DNA from: a virus
Virus record (IMG/VR): IMGVR_UViG_3300042892_002669
Span: 1 to 64,000 of that record
Strand: one strand, 5' to 3'
DNA length: 64,000 bases
Shown here: one piece after another, positions 57,469-64,000 of the stretch
How the letters are laid out: the number at the start of each line of letters is the position of its first letter
Numbering within the stretch: the stretch's first letter is position 1
Notes under the pieces: model-generated
Databases searched by the model: none
What the model was told of the DNA's origin: nothing
Seen by the model: the letters and a program-made list of their open reading frames with translations, nothing else
Made by a program: the position numbers and the translations under genes

Positions 57469-57490
57469 AATAGGTCTTATTGTAATATTG

Positions 57491-57498
57491 TATTTATC
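57491..57498 (-). promoter_or_regulatory. Late promoter box GATAAATA
   Basis: Lies 22 bases before ATG 57468 and overlaps the terminase stop codon. Confidence 0.65.
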
Positions 57499-59050
57499 AA
57501 CTCATCACTGCATAGAAGGGCAGCGGGGGCAGGAATTCGTCATAATCTCTGATTTGAGTCTCCAATTCCATGTGAAAGCTGCCCAATTCTTGTATCATTC
57601 TGACTATCAGTAGCGTAGACATGACCAAATCATCAGTTTCTCCCGATTTTGCTGCATAACTGCCACCATGGGCCACAAAAGTCTTGAGTTCACTTATCAG
57701 ACTGCGGCTGTTTATCTTCATCTTCTTGGATTCTATCAACTGCTTTAGCTTGGCGCATGCTGCCAGTTTACTCTTGTTGGTGGTGTTAAATCCCTTGCGT
57801 TTTTTAACTCCAGACTCCGTTAGCATGGTGCCAGGTATGTTGTGCTCACCATATTCATGCAGCGACACATTGGCAGCTTCGCCTATACTATTGTTTTCCA
57901 AACTGTAATAGATATTGTTTGGTTCGCCCGTACATTCAACTATGTACTTGATAATCTGCGTGATCAATTTAACTTGCTCGGGGATCGCGGTTTTGTTGTG
58001 CTTCCATTCACCAATCTGGGTAGTGGAGTTTGCTTCAAATATTTGTATAGCCGCTGGATCGCCACCAGTGCCCAAACTTGGATCCAGTCCAATAACATAA
58101 ATGTTGCCTTTGGTTGGTTGCTTGTACCAACGAATTTGTCCCTGTCTGGTAGTGGGTTCAACTCCTTCAAGTTCAAACAGTGCATTGGCATTGATCAGTG
58201 TTTCATCTGCAATGATAAATTCAATTTCCATTTCACGACGGAATCTGTCATCACCCAACTGTGCTCGCATACTGGTAGCCCAGGCTTCATCACGTTCAGG
58301 ATGTGATCTCCAAGTGGCTTTGTACGCACGGAATCCATTGATGCCCAATTCTGTTTCGTTGCCATACTCATCTTCACATTTGTTTGCACCTTTCCAAATC
58401 AGTGCAAATTGATCTTCGTCACTGTTTGGTGTGCTGGTTATAATTGCTTTACCACCAGTTGATAGTGTTGGAGTAATGGATGTCCAGAACTCTTTGGCTA
58501 TGGTTGGTCTTACGAATGCAAACTCGTCCAAGTACAGTAGTGAGATAGATAGACCACGACCTGTGTTTTCAGTTGTAGTTGCGCTTATGATACGACTGCC
58601 GTTGTCAAAGTCTATGTTACCCTTGTTGTAGGTGACCGCCCCTGCTTTAATATGATGAGGACAATTCTCATATGCATATCTTACACGAGACATGATTTCT
58701 TGTGCGCCTGCATATTTGTGCGCTGCAATCAGTATAGTAGTATCAGGTACAAACATAGCGTACCACAAGAGGTAACCTGCGGCACTGGTTGATTTACCTG
58801 TTTGTCGTGCCATCAAGCTGATACTGAATCGGTAATTATGATAAGTGTGTATCAGTTCTTTTTGGAAATCCCATGGATGATAGAGCAAACTGCCGCGAGT
58901 TGGATGCTGTATATAGAAGAAATTGTCCATGAAGTAGAGATATCCCATGATGGGATCACTACATTTTACGAAATCGTCCAGTTGCTGTTGATTGGCAAAC
59001 GTGGTTTTCTCGTAAGGAGTTTTTATTAACGCGGTGATATTTGTACTCAT
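57497..59050 (-). CDS. 17: Terminase large subunit (gp17-like)
   Basis: DNA-packaging motor and headful nuclease. Walker A ARQTGKST, motif around TTILIAAHKYAGAQEIMSR, Walker B SLLYLDEFAF and coupling motif ITSTPN in the ATPase; then the RNase H-like nuclease with YVIGLDPSLGTGGDPAA and SLENNSIGEA. 517 residues, shorter than T4 gp17 (610). The ATG is 6 bases after a TCTAAATA late box, so the message may be leaderless. Confidence 0.96.
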   Translation of the reverse strand: MSTNITALIKTPYEKTTFANQQQLDDFVKCSDPIMGYLYFMDNFFYIQHPTRGSLLYHPWDFQKELIHTYHNYRFSISLMARQTGKSTSAAGYLLWYAMFVPDTTILIAAHKYAGAQEIMSRVRYAYENCPHHIKAGAVTYNKGNIDFDNGSRIISATTTENTGRGLSISLLYLDEFAFVRPTIAKEFWTSITPTLSTGGKAIITSTPNSDEDQFALIWKGANKCEDEYGNETELGINGFRAYKATWRSHPERDEAWATSMRAQLGDDRFRREMEIEFIIADETLINANALFELEGVEPTTRQGQIRWYKQPTKGNIYVIGLDPSLGTGGDPAAIQIFEANSTTQIGEWKHNKTAIPEQVKLITQIIKYIVECTGEPNNIYYSLENNSIGEAANVSLHEYGEHNIPGTMLTESGVKKRKGFNTTNKSKLAACAKLKQLIESKKMKINSRSLISELKTFVAHGGSYAAKSGETDDLVMSTLLIVRMIQELGSFHMELETQIRDYDEFLPPLPFYAVMS

Positions 59051-59056
59051 AATGAG

Positions 59057-59064
59057 TATTTAGA
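59057..59064 (-). promoter_or_regulatory. Late-like box TCTAAATA
   Basis: Lies 6 bases before the terminase ATG. The CTAAATA form recurs at 3572, 4636 and 62169. Confidence 0.5.
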
Positions 59065-59091
59065 TGTCGGGTGTAATCGGGTAATAAAATA

Positions 59092-60150
59092 TTACGCCGC
59101 GGTCAGTGTGATGTATTTTACTACTGGCCCGTGATTTCCTGCCCAACCGCCGGTATCAATACCAGTAAGACTGATTGCCGCAGAAGTAATAGTATTGAAT
59201 GTTGCGGGGATTTCACTTCTATTAAGCGTCAATGTAATATCAGTGAAATTTTGAGGAGCGTTTGAAGTTCCTGTAGTTTTTGTAATTACTGTGCCACCTG
59301 AAATGTTTTTGTAAACCACTGTAAAATTATAAGTGTCGATTTGAGTGTAGCCGCCAACAGCCTTATCATCATGTCTTAGATTCACAACAGCAGTAAATGT
59401 GCTTGCATCAGCAGTCACGCTTGACACTGTAACATTGCGGCTTAATGTTCTTGATGTAAATGAGAAATAAAGCTCACCGTTATATAATGCAATTTGAGAC
59501 CCGGCGGTATATGAATAAGTTCCGAAGCCGCCACTAGCAGTCCATCCAGTAGTTCCGCCACTAAAATCTGAGTTAGTAATTAATTGTTGCGGTGTCATTG
59601 TTGGCGTAAGACTAGTATCATTGGTAGTAATAGTACTGCTTGTAGCAACAATAGGTCCACTTATTGATACTGTGCGAATTTGTAACGCATAATTTTCAGA
59701 TCCTTCGGTTAATGTATCAGCTTTTAAGTCAAATGATACCGTACCTGATCCGCTATTAATTGTAAAACTACCCGATGGTAAACTACCACTAACAAAGTCT
59801 GCGCCAGTAACACTACCTGTTACGGTATAATATAAAGTAGTTCCATCTGTTACATTAGTGGTAGTAATATCAAATGCTGTTCCTAACCCAGTACCTTCGT
59901 CAACTGAATTAGCACGTGATGCTACACTGTAACTTGGTGGTGGAGGACCTAATGTCCATGGACGACCGGAAACTAATCCACTAGGATGTGATTGTACACT
60001 AACATCATTATCTGAATAAACTGAAGGTAGTAAAGTTGTGTCTAGTGTACTAGGGCGACCATCTGTCGCACGTTTAGTAATTGCCGCAGTTAACTTAGCA
60101 TTTTGCTTTGCTTGTTTGGTAGATAGTGTTGAAATTCCATTAATGGACAT
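59092..60150 (-). CDS. Virion appendage with Calx-beta-like domain, 352 aa
   Basis: The N-terminus (STLSTKQAKQNAKLTAAITK, then RATDGRPST and PSVYSDNDVS) is a module I recall from many aquatic T4-like appendages. Residues 80-180 resemble Calx-beta (VDEGTGLGTAFDITTTNVTD, then FTINSGSGTVSFDLKADTLT), and the last 160 (LITNSDFSGGTTGWTASGGF) resemble a carbohydrate-binding beta sandwich. It probably binds host glycans or decorates the virion surface. Confidence 0.72.
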   Translation of the reverse strand: MSINGISTLSTKQAKQNAKLTAAITKRATDGRPSTLDTTLLPSVYSDNDVSVQSHPSGLVSGRPWTLGPPPPSYSVASRANSVDEGTGLGTAFDITTTNVTDGTTLYYTVTGSVTGADFVSGSLPSGSFTINSGSGTVSFDLKADTLTEGSENYALQIRTVSISGPIVATSSTITTNDTSLTPTMTPQQLITNSDFSGGTTGWTASGGFGTYSYTAGSQIALYNGELYFSFTSRTLSRNVTVSSVTADASTFTAVVNLRHDDKAVGGYTQIDTYNFTVVYKNISGGTVITKTTGTSNAPQNFTDITLTLNRSEIPATFNTITSAAISLTGIDTGGWAGNHGPVVKYITLTAA

Positions 60151-60151
60151 G

Positions 60152-60433
60152 TTATTTTCCTAATGGCTTTTCGCCGGTTAGATATGGTCTACTAAACCAT
60201 AGTTGGAACCATTCGGGAGTACCTGGCTGTATATTGTGCTGCTTCATCAGGTTACCTTTTTCAGTGCCAGTCACACTGATGTTGATCTCACCGCCCACCA
60301 CTTGAGGAGTGATACCACTGAGTTTCTTCAAGTCATCTAATGTGGTATCAGTATTTTGTTCCATGGAGGGAACGGACTTGAGCTTGTCAAATCCGTTCAT
60401 TATACTAGATTGTTTCCATACATCAAATGACAT
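60152..60433 (-). CDS. Conserved small protein, 93 aa
   Basis: The C-terminal part (LMKQHNIQPGTPEWFQLWFS, RPYLTGEKP) is the conserved piece I recall from aquatic T4-like phages. The middle has TTLDDLKKLSGITP, a short helical motif also found at the ends of the 1343- and 758-residue proteins. ATG 60433 lies 4 bases after a late box; a second ATG at 60400 is possible. Function unknown, probably in the virion. Confidence 0.65.
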   Translation of the reverse strand: MSFDVWKQSSIMNGFDKLKSVPSMEQNTDTTLDDLKKLSGITPQVVGGEINISVTGTEKGNLMKQHNIQPGTPEWFQLWFSRPYLTGEKPLGK

Positions 60434-60437
60434 ATAG

Positions 60438-60445
60438 TATTTATC
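60438..60445 (-). promoter_or_regulatory. Late promoter box GATAAATA
   Basis: Lies 4 bases before ATG 60433, so transcription would begin at the start codon. Confidence 0.6.
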
Positions 60446-60448
60446 AGA

Positions 60449-61141
60449 TTACTTGATATCTAGAGGCCTTGCTTTGGTAGCTACGATACAATAGTATTTT
60501 TCTCTTACTTCTTGTTTGGAGCCGTCTTCATTCTCACCCACAGCCAAATCAAATTCTAATGTGTTGAACGTATCAATATTAAAACCAGTTCGTTGTAATA
60601 GTGCCGTCAATTGAGTAGAACCCAATATACTATAGTGATTCAAGTTAGTTTCGTGCTGTCTGTCACATTCAGGAGCAGGAACTTCAATATAAATCTTGCT
60701 ACCCTGTTTTAGCACACGGTTATATTCCATTAAACTAAAGATAGGATATGGACTGTGTTCCAGTGAGTGGCGAAGGAAAATAAAGTCAACACTTTCGTCA
60801 TAGTATCCTTCTTTTTGCGGAAGAAAACTCATGTCATAAGTCTTGATAGTGTGTCCTTTATTTTTACAGATTTCAATGTCGCCAGGACTGAGGGTGACTC
60901 CCACCAAGTTGGTATATCCTCGCTGTTTCATTTCGTCTAGAAAATATCCAGGACCGCAACCTAAATCTAGTATAGCTGCATCTTTTGGTAATGCAATTGG
61001 ATCTATATATTCGTTTACTACTTTGGTGGTAAGTTGTTGATGGAACCCGCTTTCACCTTCTTCGTAAATGTGGCAATTTACCAACCATTCGTAGTAGAAT
61101 TTAAGTTTAACGGTATCAAATACAGTGTTTATGTCAATCAT
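60449..61141 (-). CDS. SAM-dependent class I methyltransferase, 230 aa
   Basis: Motif I is ILDLGCGPGYFLDEM near residue 57; GVTLSPGDIEICKNKGHTIK and FIFLRHSLEHSPYP follow as motifs II and IV-like, then the conserved HxLEH pattern and GSKIYIEVPAP. This is the Methyltransf_11/UbiE-like group, which modifies small molecules or sugars rather than DNA. The target is unknown; in aquatic phages such genes may alter surface glycans. It directly follows the homing endonuclease gene with no gap. Confidence 0.88.
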   Translation of the reverse strand: MIDINTVFDTVKLKFYYEWLVNCHIYEEGESGFHQQLTTKVVNEYIDPIALPKDAAILDLGCGPGYFLDEMKQRGYTNLVGVTLSPGDIEICKNKGHTIKTYDMSFLPQKEGYYDESVDFIFLRHSLEHSPYPIFSLMEYNRVLKQGSKIYIEVPAPECDRQHETNLNHYSILGSTQLTALLQRTGFNIDTFNTLEFDLAVGENEDGSKQEVREKYYCIVATKARPLDIK

Positions 61142-61759
61142 TTATAGTTCTCTCTTTTTACAGTTATCAAAATGCCATCGTTGCATTACCCCAGAGCCAC
61201 CTAAGGTATTACAATGAGGACATACTATTTTGGGTTTTGGTTTACCTGCATTTGCTTCGCTATTTTTCCTTTTCCATTCATCTGATTGTACTTTTCCGAA
61301 GTTGGGATTATTAACACCAGTGCGAAGTTTATTTTTTGCGGAAAGGTCAGGTCGGGCGATTCCGCGTTTTTTGTTTGCTCTTTTATTTTTGTGTTCTGAC
61401 GATTGTGGACCATATGGGGGTCTTTTCCCTCGCATTTTGTCTAATGATTTTTCAGTGTGTTTTTCTCCCAAACGACATGGTCTATTATCATTGTTGTGTT
61501 GGTTGAAACTTCGTGGGTCATTTTTAGCGTCAAGAAGCTGTAGAATTTCTGTTTCTAACTGATAGATGTCTTTAGATTCACCCTCACAAATTATTTGACG
61601 AGACCACTCAGTGGGATTGGACAGTATAAGAGGTTTTACTTTTTTACTACTGCATAAGTAGCCATCATTTGGGTGGCAACCAATAGCATACCGTGAGCCA
61701 ATATACCAGCTGAGCGTTGGGAGGTGCGTCCATTTGTAAACATAAGCAATCGTTTTCAC
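61142..61759 (-). CDS. GIY-YIG homing endonuclease (Seg-like), 205 aa
   Basis: A GIY-YIG module at the N-terminus (IAYVYKWTHLPTLSWYIGSR), an NUMOD3-type region (GVNNPNFGKVQSDEWKRKNS) and a C-terminal zinc finger (VCPHCNTLGGSGVMQRWHFD, then NCKK). T4 carries several free-standing homing enzymes of this kind, which spread by cutting related phage genomes. The site near the methyltransferase may be its insertion point. No own promoter is seen. Confidence 0.88.
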   Translation of the reverse strand: MKTIAYVYKWTHLPTLSWYIGSRYAIGCHPNDGYLCSSKKVKPLILSNPTEWSRQIICEGESKDIYQLETEILQLLDAKNDPRSFNQHNNDNRPCRLGEKHTEKSLDKMRGKRPPYGPQSSEHKNKRANKKRGIARPDLSAKNKLRTGVNNPNFGKVQSDEWKRKNSEANAGKPKPKIVCPHCNTLGGSGVMQRWHFDNCKKREL

Positions 61760-61791
61760 TAATATACTTATTCAAGGAATCACACACTGAA

Positions 61792-62163
61792 TTATTTTCC
61801 AAATCCCTTAAAGGCCATCATGGGACTTGACTTGTTGGTACTGTCCAATTCCTCACTCTTTAGATCACCTTTGTTAAGGTCTTGGTAATCGGCGCCTGCC
61901 GCTTTGTAAGCCTGCTTGAGCATTTTTTGCTCTACATCAGTGTATGGATGAGCCGTTCTTTGCTTACCCACCCAGCTGGTTGAGTTGATGTCTATAGGAT
62001 TGGTTCCATCTGCACAAGCCGCTGCCATCATCACACGATTAAGTGTGTAATCACTGTTTGCTTGTTCCTTATCGTGAAACAAATTAAGACCTTTTGTGGC
62101 CTTTTGTTGGCGTTTGGTAATCTTACCTTTTTTGGCTTCGCCTATGAATTCTTTTGCTCTCAT
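61792..62163 (-). CDS. Small protein with capsid-targeting-type N-terminus, 123 aa
   Basis: Begins MRAKEFIGEAKKGKITKRQQ. EFIGE|A is the closest match here to the T4 internal-protein signal (QEFIAE|A). The remainder is conserved in aquatic phages I recall (SDYTLNRVMMAAACADGTNP, SWVGKQRTAHPYTDVEQKML, KQAYKAAGADYQDL) and basic-helical. It may be an internal head protein injected with DNA. GCTAAATA lies 5 bases before ATG. Confidence 0.65.
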   Translation of the reverse strand: MRAKEFIGEAKKGKITKRQQKATKGLNLFHDKEQANSDYTLNRVMMAAACADGTNPIDINSTSWVGKQRTAHPYTDVEQKMLKQAYKAAGADYQDLNKGDLKSEELDSTNKSSPMMAFKGFGK

Positions 62164-62168
62164 GATAG

Positions 62169-62176
62169 TATTTAGC
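62169..62176 (-). promoter_or_regulatory. Late-like box GCTAAATA
   Basis: Lies 5 bases before ATG 62163, overlapping the end of the 264-residue gene. Confidence 0.5.
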
Positions 62177-62966
62177 TGTTTATTTGGTAAGTGATAGTAT
62201 GTACAATTGTGGTGTCTAGTAATGGACTAACAGTCAATCTCATGTTGCCACCTGCAATAACTGCATCATATGTGGTTACTGGGCTTCCAGCAAACAGAGT
62301 TCCATATACTGAATGTCCTACTGTAGTGCCATTGTTATTTTTTCTCACAGACACAGTGGCCAATTGACTGTTTTGCGAACCAGTTTCACGTGAGCTTACT
62401 TCAAACTTGCCATTGTTAAATGATGCCAGTGGTAATTGATAGACGATTTGATTGGCAGCGTTATTTGCAGTAGTCACTGTCAGCGAATTCAGTACAGAAT
62501 TACCGTATGTGATGCTGTTTTGAACTGACAAACTGCCCAAACTCAGGTCAGGCTTAACATTGGATCCAGCAACACTAAAGCTAATTGAGTTGCCCACTTC
62601 TGTTACTTGTACGTTGCCAATACGCAATGCAGTTGAGCTTAAGTACAAGTTGCCAATGGTGTTGCTGGCGCTGCCTATGCTTATGGTGTTAGCAACCAGG
62701 GGAATTAGATTAACTCCCAAATTTAATCTGCTATTGCCACCATCAAGTGCCAGGTTACTAGTACCCACAAACGAATTTGTAGTTACGTTACCCACTGTGG
62801 CAGATGTTTTGAATTGCAATGCTCCATCAGGTCCAGTGGGATTTAGCCCACTAGTAGTGTTGGCAGTGTCTACGAAATTGTTGTTGATTTTTATAAATGC
62901 TACTCTGACTGGATCGCCTGTTCCGTCGTTGGGTAGTTCACCTACATTAATTAGTTCATAAGCCAT
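62172..62966 (-). CDS. Virion appendage / fibre-like protein, 264 aa
   Basis: Begins MAYELINVGELPNDGTGDPV, then RVAFIKINNNFVD, the anchor module shared with the 704-residue fibre. The body has IGSASNTIGNLYLSSTALRI and TVTTANNAANQIVYQLPL, and the end is a beta sandwich (AVIAGGNMRLTVSPLLDTTI). It probably is a fibre or baseplate part. Confidence 0.75.
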   Translation of the reverse strand: MAYELINVGELPNDGTGDPVRVAFIKINNNFVDTANTTSGLNPTGPDGALQFKTSATVGNVTTNSFVGTSNLALDGGNSRLNLGVNLIPLVANTISIGSASNTIGNLYLSSTALRIGNVQVTEVGNSISFSVAGSNVKPDLSLGSLSVQNSITYGNSVLNSLTVTTANNAANQIVYQLPLASFNNGKFEVSSRETGSQNSQLATVSVRKNNNGTTVGHSVYGTLFAGSPVTTYDAVIAGGNMRLTVSPLLDTTIVHTITYQINS

Positions 62967-62987
62967 ATGGTTGTCCCAGTTATAATG

Positions 62988-62995
62988 TATTTATC
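62988..62995 (-). promoter_or_regulatory. Late promoter box GATAAATA
   Basis: Lies 21 bases before ATG 62966. A divergent GATAAATA box at 63019 serves the nuclease gene. Confidence 0.65.
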
Positions 62996-63018
62996 GGTTT
63001 GATTTCCAAATTGCAGTT

Positions 63019-63026
63019 GATAAATA
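63019..63026 (+). promoter_or_regulatory. Late promoter box GATAAATA
   Basis: Lies 21 bases before the nuclease ATG at 63048, with TTTAGGAG in between. Confidence 0.65.
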
Positions 63027-63047
63027 GTAGACTATTTAGGAGATTTC

Positions 63048-63860
63048 ATGCGTAAGTTATTGTTAGTTTTACTTCTGGTCAGTTCAGGTGCCCATGCTTG
63101 GACACAGCGTCCACCCCAACCTGTACAAAGCTGCCAGGTACATAGCCCATATGGCTTCCCGCAGAGTGCGGTTCCAGTGTCTCCCATATGCAGACAAGCA
63201 TACTTGGTGGGCTATGATCCTGTGGTTAAAATGCCCAGATATGTAACATATGAGCTGTTGCCAAACAACGCATTGGGCTGCTGGCCACGAACTAACGCAT
63301 TCACCGCAGATCAAAGCGTAGTGAATGGGCCGCGCCCAGATGACTATGCAGCTACTGGCTACGACAAAGGGCATGCAGCACCGGACGGTGACTTGAGTTG
63401 GGATCAACAGGTAGAATATGAGTCATTTCTCATGACCAACATGTTCCCACAAGCAGGATCATTGAATCGCGGTATCTGGAAGCTGTTGGAAACCAGTGTT
63501 CGTGGTTGGGCTGTTCAATTGAAGCAACCACTGACCGTGTATGTTGGTGCAGTGTACAATGCGCAAGACAAAAAGATTGGCAGCGGAGTAGTTGTTCCGC
63601 ATGCATTCTACAAGATAGTGGTAAACAATGCCACTGGACAAGTAGCAGGATGGATGTTTCCGCACACTGCACCATACCCCAACTTGGGCAATGACTTGAC
63701 TAAATTTCGTATGCCTGTTGCACAGATTCAACAGTTAGCTGGAGTTAAGTTTGGATTTCCTGCGAAAGCACAAGAAATAGCACCTGGTAAAGAATGGCCT
63801 GTGGACTATGGAGCATTAACACAAGCCAAACGTGCCAAGTGCAAGGGCAGCGTTGAGTAA
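63048..63860 (+). CDS. Secreted DNA/RNA non-specific endonuclease (NUC family), 270 aa
   Basis: It has a clear signal peptide (MRKLLLVLLLVSSGAHA, cleavage after HA), so it should act in the periplasm or outside. The catalytic motif is DKGHAAPDGD (His), with SLNRGIWKLLE carrying the Mg-binding Asn, as in Serratia nuclease-type enzymes. Cysteine residues near 29 and 48 could form a disulfide. It has a late promoter and strong AGGAG. Convergent with the partial gene at the right edge. Confidence 0.92.
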   Translation: MRKLLLVLLLVSSGAHAWTQRPPQPVQSCQVHSPYGFPQSAVPVSPICRQAYLVGYDPVVKMPRYVTYELLPNNALGCWPRTNAFTADQSVVNGPRPDDYAATGYDKGHAAPDGDLSWDQQVEYESFLMTNMFPQAGSLNRGIWKLLETSVRGWAVQLKQPLTVYVGAVYNAQDKKIGSGVVVPHAFYKIVVNNATGQVAGWMFPHTAPYPNLGNDLTKFRMPVAQIQQLAGVKFGFPAKAQEIAPGKEWPVDYGALTQAKRAKCKGSVE

Positions 63861-64000
63861 TTACTTGCCAGCGTTTTCGTAGATATTTTTTTGTATTTGA
63901 TACCAATCTTGCCAGCCATTGACCAACACTGCACATTCATGATAGGATGTGTAGTTGTTGGCAACTGTTTTGGCAACATCAGATAACGTGGGATCGTCAT
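63861..64000 (-). CDS. C-terminal part of a hypothetical protein
   Basis: The last 46 codons of a minus-strand gene enter from the right edge and end at 63861, directly against the nuclease stop. The visible part includes DVAKTVANNYTSYHECAVLV and NGWQDWYQIQKNIYENAGK. No family is recognised. Convergent genes with no terminator between them. Confidence 0.55.
   Translation of the reverse strand, partial: DDPTLSDVAKTVANNYTSYHECAVLVNGWQDWYQIQKNIYENAGK

Noticed and set aside
59078-59093. Palindrome GTAATA-AAA-TATTAC behind the 352-aa gene start region
   Set aside because: Short, AT-only stem without a T-run or promoter relation; likely chance.
1-64000. tRNA genes
   Set aside because: Gaps between genes are short, and none shows a cloverleaf with TTCRA-type T-arm that I could support by eye.

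Overview
The window is part of a T4-like (Straboviridae/Kyanoviridae-type) contractile-tailed phage genome. The core is unmistakable: clamp loader gp44, gp41 helicase and gp61 primase, UvsX, UvsY and UvsW, gp32, dNMP kinase gp1, terminase gp17, sheath gp18, tube gp19, head-completion nuclease gp4 and neck/tail proteins gp13, gp14 and gp15. Accessory genes (MazG, 2OG-Fe(II) oxygenase, A-type Fe-S carrier, Nudix, GroES-like) resemble those of aquatic T4-like phages of cyanobacteria and SAR11-type hosts more than enteric T4. Early promoters are near-perfect sigma70 type (TTGACA-N17-TATAAT), and a GH19 endolysin and a signal-peptide nuclease are present, so a Gram-negative, probably aquatic proteobacterial host is likely; the exact host cannot be read. 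Base composition looks moderately AT-rich and uniform.

Layout. Most genes lie on the minus strand, so transcription runs from high to low coordinates. 1-3.6 kb: gp44, GroES-like protein, first half of a split Pol III alpha-like polymerase and small conserved proteins. 3.6-14.5 kb: virion appendages, endolysin and a 1343-residue protein that looks like a packaged or scaffold polyprotein. 14.5-23.2 kb: a gp16-like candidate, gp4, tube, sheath, dNMP kinase and gp13-like neck protein. 23.3-25.5 kb: MazG and oxygenase early operon. 25.6-29.1 kb (plus strand): gp14, gp15, Nudix. 29.1-35.1 kb: an abundant-looking structural protein and a 1633-residue fibre. 35.1-40.8 kb: PD-(D/E)XK nuclease, Fe-S carrier and head-associated or packaged proteins. 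40.8-55.0 kb: the replication and recombination block (helicase, primase, DnaQ-type exonuclease with the second Pol III alpha half, a gp62-like candidate, UvsW, AAA+ ATPase, UvsY, UvsX, gp32). 55.2-64 kb: modular GVAE-repeat polyprotein, terminase, appendages, methyltransferase, GIY-YIG homing endonuclease and secreted nuclease. Portal, prohead protease and major capsid protein are not in this window. No gene-free stretch exceeds about 155 bases, and I saw no tRNA, CRISPR array or insertion sequence.

Regulation is readable. Early genes carry sigma70-type promoters. Virion genes carry a T4-late-like octamer of form N(A/C/T)TAAATA, most often GATAAATA. In both classes about half of the boxes sit only 4-7 bases before the ATG, which predicts leaderless messages.

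The most interesting points are: (1) a C-family polymerase palm split into two genes 42 kb apart, the second overlapping a proofreading-type exonuclease gene; (2) a group of proteins with T4-type capsid-targeting N-termini ((I/L/V)-x-E followed by A/S), including a protein with a KWDG nucleotidyltransferase-like motif, plus a polyprotein with four GV(A/S)E(A/G) junctions that could be cut in the prohead and injected; (3) a perfect palindrome exactly filling one promoter spacer; (4) a hairpin leader on gp32.
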